Assembly: GCA_021773655.1 (NCBI GenBank) | Contig: JAJFJX010000406.1 | Span: forward strand, 1 to 6,458 | Length of the DNA: 6,458 nucleotides | Direction of reading: 5' to 3' | Origin: Panacagrimonas sp. | GTDB lineage: Bacteria > Pseudomonadota > Gammaproteobacteria > Nevskiales > Nevskiaceae | Shown: positions 3,737 to 6,458 of the stretch, piece after piece | How the letters are laid out: each line of letters opens with the position of its first letter | Numbering within the stretch: position 1 is the first letter of the stretch | Notes under the pieces: model-generated | What the model saw: only the letters and a program-made list of their open reading frames with translations | What the model was told of the DNA's origin: nothing | Database searches by the model: none | Translations under genes and position numbers: made by a program

Positions 3737-3900
3737 CCCCCTGGCCGCGCATACGGATGCTGTGGCGGTCAGACGTTTGGCGGCTTTGGCGATGGGTTGT
3801 TTCGAAGGCGCGCGGAGACGGCGAGTACCGGATCGTTCGGTTTGTCACAGTGGATCCGCCGCCGTTTGATTTCAGTGAGCTTGAGGATGACGATGACTGA
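3733..3900 (+). CDS. Short protein with a Trp/Arg-rich head and an acidic tail
   Basis: A 55-residue protein of strong charge asymmetry. The first 20 residues are rich in Trp and Arg (WPRIRMLWRSDVWRLWRWVV), residues 25-43 look like a beta-hairpin (GDGEYRIVRFVTVDPPP), and the last 10 are almost all acidic (SELEDDDD). The Trp/Arg head could be an amphipathic membrane-surface helix or a nucleic-acid-binding patch. No family is recognised. The ATG at 3733 overlaps the preceding stop as ATGA, with GGCAGG at 3721-3726 as a modest ribosome binding site. An in-frame open stretch runs upstream to 3649 inside the previous gene but has no good start signal. It overlaps the next gene by 8 bases (ATGACTGA). 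Confidence 0.6.
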   Translation: MTPWPRIRMLWRSDVWRLWRWVVSKARGDGEYRIVRFVTVDPPPFDFSELEDDDD

Positions 3901-4393
3901 CACGACGCACAATCCTGGACCTCGCCCAAAACGAGGCCCAGACGCCGACCATATTCCCGACGCCGGCAAAAAGGTCGAGCAATCGAAGCTGCGGGAGTTG
4001 GCGAAGGACGTGCGTGCCCATGTAGACCACGGCCAGATGTCGCCCGAGGTCATATCTACAGTCCTTACGCTGGCCCAGCTAGCCGAGGCCGTCGCCGCTG
4101 AGGTGGAGCGGATAGACAAGCGGTGCGATGCGATCGACCGAGAGCGAACACGGGTTGGGGTGTTTGCTGTCGAGGAAATTGAAAGCCTGCAACGGCGCCA
4201 TCAGTTGCTCCTGCAGCGAATCGCCAAGACCGAATCTCGTTTGGCCGAGATAGACGGCGGTCGGGGTTGGCGTGCACCAAGTCCCGCCGTTGTGGCTGTT
4301 ATGCCGGATGGATCGTCCACCATACCCCTTACGGAAGCCCGAGACCGAGCACGAAGCGGTTTAGCGAGCAATAAAGGCACGCGCGATGATTGA
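3893..4393 (+). CDS. Coiled-coil protein, unknown function
   Basis: A 166-residue soluble protein. Residues 1-30 are polar and probably disordered (GPRPKRGPDADH). Residues 31-120 are almost wholly helical with heptad-like spacing of hydrophobics (LAQLAEAVAAEVERIDKRC, then EEIESLQRRHQLLLQRIAK), a likely coiled coil that could dimerise or act as a scaffold. The tail is basic and low in structure (ARDRARSGLASNKGTRDD). It is not a known phage scaffold or tape-measure type, being too short for the latter. The ATG at 3893 was chosen because it overlaps the preceding stop as ATGACTGA, with GAGG at 3883-3886, 6 bases upstream. ATG 3887 is an alternative that adds two residues. Confidence 0.7.
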   Translation: MTDTTHNPGPRPKRGPDADHIPDAGKKVEQSKLRELAKDVRAHVDHGQMSPEVISTVLTLAQLAEAVAAEVERIDKRCDAIDRERTRVGVFAVEEIESLQRRHQLLLQRIAKTESRLAEIDGGRGWRAPSPAVVAVMPDGSSTIPLTEARDRARSGLASNKGTRDD

Positions 4394-4619
4394 GGTGGAG
4401 GTGCCAGAAGGCGATTTGCGCGAAGTGACCGCCGGTCAATTGCGGGCTGGAAGCATATTCCGCGCGAATGACCGGTGGTACTTGGCAACGTCGAGCAGCC
4501 ACTACGGTGGCATTTTTTGCCTCAGCGAGAACGGGTCGCTCAATGACTATGTGTTTTCGGGCGCCGAGCAGGTCGAACTCGCTCCGCCCGGCACCGTGTT
4601 CAAGATAACGCAGGAGTAG
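4386..4619 (+). CDS. Small beta-rich protein, unknown function
   Basis: A 77-residue protein that looks like a small beta-barrel. The likely strands are IEVEVPE (2-8), REVTAGQLRAGSIFRA (12-27), RWYLATSS (30-37), GGIFCLSE (41-48), NDYVFSGAEQVELAP (53-67) and TVFKIT (70-75). The phrase AGQLRAGSIFRANDRWYLA is like SH3-type barrels that open with a loading or length-control turn. No named family is recognised. The ATG at 4386 has AAAGG at 4373-4377, 8 bases upstream, and overlaps the previous stop as ATGATTGA. A short hairpin followed by six T residues (4498-4518) lies inside this gene. The stop is followed 2 bases later by the next ATG. Confidence 0.65.
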   Translation: MIEVEVPEGDLREVTAGQLRAGSIFRANDRWYLATSSSHYGGIFCLSENGSLNDYVFSGAEQVELAPPGTVFKITQE

Positions 4620-4621
4620 TG

Positions 4622-4924
4622 ATGAAGCACACCGCGACATCGCTTCGCAGGCACGTGAGGGCGCTGGACAACTGGGATAAGTACGTGCCCGGCTGTGGGG
4701 AGATTATGGACGCCCTGGGCTGCTATGCGACCGAACTCGCATCCCGCAGGGGGAGCGACCGCCCCACCGCCACGGAGGCACTGGACGAGGTTTGCAAGTT
4801 GTGGGTGAGCCACTGGCTTGACTGGCATGTGGGCGCAGCCGCTGACATGCCGAACGGCGCGGCACTGCGTGCCTTTTTCGAAGCACGCGGATATGGCGTC
4901 GTGAAGTTGGAGGCGAAGGAGTAG
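4622..4924 (+). CDS. Unrecognised 100-residue helical protein
   Basis: A 100-residue protein, mostly alpha-helical and Trp-rich (W18, W61, W65, W68). Likely helices are residues 7-18 (SLRRHVRALDNW), 26-42 (EIMDALGCYATELA), 49-67 (ATEALDEVCKLWVSHWLDW) and 79-90 (ALRAFFEARGYG). No catalytic or metal-binding pattern is visible and no family is recognised. The start is ATG 4622, with AGGAG at 4612-4616, 5 bases upstream. The GTG at 4619 directly before it is in frame but would leave only 2 bases of spacing. The stop is 4 bases before the next ATG, and the AAGGAG that serves the next gene lies in its last codons. Confidence 0.65.
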   Translation: MKHTATSLRRHVRALDNWDKYVPGCGEIMDALGCYATELASRRGSDRPTATEALDEVCKLWVSHWLDWHVGAAADMPNGAALRAFFEARGYGVVKLEAKE

Positions 4925-4928
4925 AAGG

Positions 4929-5489
4929 ATGAGCGATGGTGAGCGCGCGGTGCTGACGTACCACGAATCTTTTTTCGACGGCATTGACTGCCCGAGCTGC
5001 GGTTACGAGCCGCTCAAAGAACGCGCCAGCAAGTGCCCACAATGCGGCGACATAATCATCTATTCAGATGATCGGGTCACCGCCATTGAGGCGCTTACGG
5101 AGGCCCTTGATCGGGCGTTCCACGAAGGCTCGCCAAAGGCGCCAAACTCGTTCCCGAAGAGGCTCTTTTCGCGGCGAATCGCTACGGAAGCCTCACGCAT
5201 GATGTTGGAATACCTGAAGCCGCGTGGCTGGAATCTGGTTTCCATTAAGCCAGTGCGAGGAGCGTCGGTAGCGAAGTTTGTCGCCTACGACTGGTTCCGG
5301 GTCCGCGCCCGCGGTTGGGCTGCGTCGGTTGACTGCGATCGGGAGCGACCCCGCGACGAGCCCGGACTTGTAGGCGAGATCGTCACGATAGACGGAGAGC
5401 AATTTCGCTGTGTCGGGGTCCAGCGGACGATGCCGTCGTTCCCGATCCAGCCCGGAGAAAAGATCGGCCTGTTGGTCGAGGAGCTTTAG
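4929..5489 (+). CDS. Three-part zinc-ribbon protein, unknown function
   Basis: A 186-residue soluble protein that appears to have three parts. Residues 19-41 form a classic zinc ribbon, C21-P-S-C24 with C36-P-Q-C39. Residues 50-110 are helical and basic (AIEALTEALDRAF, SRRIATEASRMMLEYLKPRGW). Residues 145-186 are beta-rich, with GEIVTIDGEQFRCVGVQR and PIQPGEKIGLLVEEL, resembling a short SH3-like module that I recall at the end of other phage proteins. The zinc ribbon suggests nucleic-acid or protein contact, but no enzyme motif is seen. The ATG at 4929 has AAGGAG at 4916-4921, spacing 7. It is followed by the largest gap in the window, 40 bases, before the regulator genes. Confidence 0.7.
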   Translation: MSDGERAVLTYHESFFDGIDCPSCGYEPLKERASKCPQCGDIIIYSDDRVTAIEALTEALDRAFHEGSPKAPNSFPKRLFSRRIATEASRMMLEYLKPRGWNLVSIKPVRGASVAKFVAYDWFRVRARGWAASVDCDRERPRDEPGLVGEIVTIDGEQFRCVGVQRTMPSFPIQPGEKIGLLVEEL

Positions 5490-5511
5490 GCGGCCGTGTG
5501 CAGATACGAGC

Positions 5512-5519
5512 AAAGGAGG
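5512..5519 (+). promoter_or_regulatory. Strong ribosome binding site for the XRE-family gene
   Basis: AAAGGAGG is the closest match to the anti-16S consensus in the window. It stands 10 bases before GTG 5530 and decides that start. Most other genes here have weaker or overlapping sites. The 40-base gap containing it has no recognisable -10 or -35 box. Confidence 0.75.
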
Positions 5520-5529
5520 CCCACCGACC

Positions 5530-5832
5530 GTGGCCAGGTTGAAGGCACCTGAACACTTGGCAGCGAACATCCGGGCGCGTCGATTGCGTGTGCCAAAGGA
5601 GAGCGTTCAATCTCTCGCCAACGCCGTCGGCGCTGATTATCGGACCATCTACGACATCGAAAAGAAAGGGAGCAACCCGTCGGTAGCGCTCGTTGCAAAG
5701 ATTGCTCAGCACTACGGCGTAACGATCGACGATCTGGTCACAGGAGATTTAACGACCAGAACAACCGCAAGTATCGAGGGGACAAGTAGTCATGACGCAG
5801 GTAGATCTGAGCTGGACACCGAAGAACCCTGA
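5530..5832 (+). CDS. XRE/Cro-type helix-turn-helix regulator
   Basis: A 100-residue transcription regulator of the XRE (phage Cro/cI-like) family. Residues 10-69 hold the five-helix DNA-binding domain: LAANIRARRLR, then SVQSLANAVGADYRTIYDIE (helix-turn-helix, about 26-44), NPSVALVAKIAQHYGV and IDDLV. Residues 75-100 are a polar Thr/Ser/Glu-rich tail with no peptidase or oligomerisation domain, so it is a short repressor or activator without the LexA-like cleavage domain of cI. The GTG start at 5530 is fixed by AAAGGAGG at 5512-5519. The open frame extends upstream to 5410, but that part overlaps the previous gene and has no ribosome binding site. Its end overlaps the GcrA-like gene by 41 bases, so the two are probably expressed together. 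Targets are unknown. Confidence 0.85.
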   Translation: MARLKAPEHLAANIRARRLRVPKESVQSLANAVGADYRTIYDIEKKGSNPSVALVAKIAQHYGVTIDDLVTGDLTTRTTASIEGTSSHDAGRSELDTEEP

Positions 5833-6458
5833 ACATTTTTTTGCCATGCGGTCGGTATGCGGGAGCGGAACCGACCGTGAGATGTCCGAGAAAATACCTG
5901 GCGCCACGTTGAATGGCATCATCGGCTATCGGCAGAGACACGACATCCCTGTCGTTAAGGCCGCCTCGAAGCCGTGGAGCAGCCCGCTGAAATTCTTCTG
6001 GCCGCCGGCATGTGTTGAGCATGGTGAGGCGATGTTGGCTGCAACCGATAGCTTCCAAGCTCTGGCGGTCCGGCTCGGCGGCCAGGTAACACGCAACGTC
6101 ATTTCCGGGTGGTGCTATAGGAATGGGGTGAAGGGCGTAAACTCGCCGCCGGATATGCGTCCAAAGAGCCAAGCCCCAAAAACCCGGAAACGGCAACAAC
6201 CACAAACCGTCATGGCGGAACAAGTTTCGCCGCCCTCGGTTCCGCGCCATCGTCCGTACTCCCTCACTAAATGGTGCCAGTTTATCGAGGGCGAGCCCAC
6301 GGTTCACGAGTCATGCAAGTGCCTTGAGCCCGTTCGGGCCGGCTCATCGTATTGCCAACATCATCACGAGCGCTGCTTGATCCGGCACAAGAATTGGGTG
6401 GCCGAAAAGGTCAACAGCAAACGCGGTGTCTTAGCGGCGAGCGCCACCATAGGCGGAT
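5792..6458 (+). CDS. GcrA-like regulator with two helix-turn-helix units (3' end outside window)
   Basis: At least 222 residues, open at the window end. GcrA is an alphaproteobacterial regulator that binds RNA polymerase sigma-70 and acts at promoters carrying CcrM-methylated GANTC. Three parts are visible. Residues 7-53 begin SWTP and end PGATLNGIIGYRQRHDIP, and residues 68-115 end RLGGQVTRNVISGWCYRNG; both resemble the GcrA N-terminal helix-turn-helix (LGG.TRNAVIGK.HRLGL). Residues 116-155 are a basic Pro/Gln-rich linker. Residues 161-192 (WCQFIEGEP, then C175-K-C177, then AGSSYCQHH) match the cysteine/histidine-bearing C-terminal block of GcrA. Known GcrA has one helix-turn-helix and about 170 residues, so the duplicated head is unusual. 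ATG 5792 has GAGGGG at 5776-5781, spacing 10. ATG 5846 is in frame but has no ribosome binding site and would cut into the first unit. Confidence 0.8.
   Translation, partial: MTQVDLSWTPKNPEHFFAMRSVCGSGTDREMSEKIPGATLNGIIGYRQRHDIPVVKAASKPWSSPLKFFWPPACVEHGEAMLAATDSFQALAVRLGGQVTRNVISGWCYRNGVKGVNSPPDMRPKSQAPKTRKRQQPQTVMAEQVSPPSVPRHRPYSLTKWCQFIEGEPTVHESCKCLEPVRAGSSYCQHHHERCLIRHKNWVAEKVNSKRGVLAASATIGG

Noticed and set aside
4498..4518. Terminator-like hairpin: GCCAC-TACG-GTGGC followed by A and six T.
   Set aside because: The stem is only 5 base pairs and the element lies in the middle of a supported gene (4386-4619) with tightly spaced genes downstream. It could cause pausing but is not supported as a functional terminator.
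4619..4621. GTG 4619 as the start of the 100-residue helical gene.
   Set aside because: The adjacent ATG 4622 has better spacing (5 versus 2 bases) from AGGAG.
5329..5357. TTGACT at 5329-5334 as a possible -35 box for the regulator genes.
   Set aside because: No -10-like sequence occurs at the expected spacing; the area around 5351 is GC-rich coding sequence.
5738..6307. Reverse-strand open frame of 189 residues.
   Set aside because: It lies opposite the GcrA-like gene, which has clear motifs. The reverse translation has no recognisable domain.
1..6458. tRNA or other RNA genes, CRISPR array, insertion sequence, integrase or attachment site.
   Set aside because: Almost every base is in a supported gene. 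The direct repeats are at start codons with no regular spacer pattern, and no transposase, integrase or cloverleaf was seen.

Overview
The window is a dense block of 24 small genes, all on the + strand, with almost no non-coding DNA. It reads as the accessory or early region of a tailed phage or prophage of an alphaproteobacterium. The host assignment rests mainly on the last gene, which has the helix-turn-helix and cysteine signature of GcrA, a cell-cycle regulator family essentially confined to Alphaproteobacteria. The GC-rich base composition and several small protein types that I recall from alphaproteobacterial and actinobacterial phages agree with this. No structural, packaging, replication, integrase or lysis gene is visible, so lifestyle cannot be decided.

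Layout. Positions 1-1020: the tail of an upstream gene, a Cys-containing protein, two short winged-helix-like proteins, a 28-residue membrane microprotein and a cut-down DUF551-type protein. Positions 1010-3545: a run of ten genes that nearly all overlap by 8 bases (F to P in the order listed). They include a Cys-pair protein, a zinc-ribbon protein and its paralogue with a different middle, a MazG-like NTP pyrophosphohydrolase, a zinc-binding-type phage protein and a nucleoside-deoxyribosyltransferase-like protein. Positions 3542-4924: five unrecognised small proteins, one with a long coiled coil. Positions 4929-6458: a three-part zinc-ribbon protein, an XRE/Cro-type repressor-like protein with the best ribosome binding site in the window, and a GcrA-like protein with two helix-turn-helix units, cut by the window end.

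Organisation. Of 23 junctions, 18 overlap: nine by exactly 8 bases (ATGnnTGA type), five by 4 bases (ATGA), and four by 11, 11, 14 and 41 bases. The junctions themselves are repeated DNA. The same 19-32 base segments, each carrying the end of one gene, the ribosome binding site and the start of the next, recur between otherwise unrelated genes. They give unrelated proteins the same tails (QESADG, EIGGKADG, EIGDG) and the same heads (MGER). This looks like a cassette array assembled by recombination at start-codon repeats, with translation coupled from gene to gene. I see no convincing promoter or terminator, so the block is probably transcribed from upstream.

The most notable observations are the double-headed GcrA-like regulator, the start-codon-associated repeat families, the paralogue pair with the same ends but different middles, and an apparent scarcity of GANTC (the CcrM methylation site read by GcrA).
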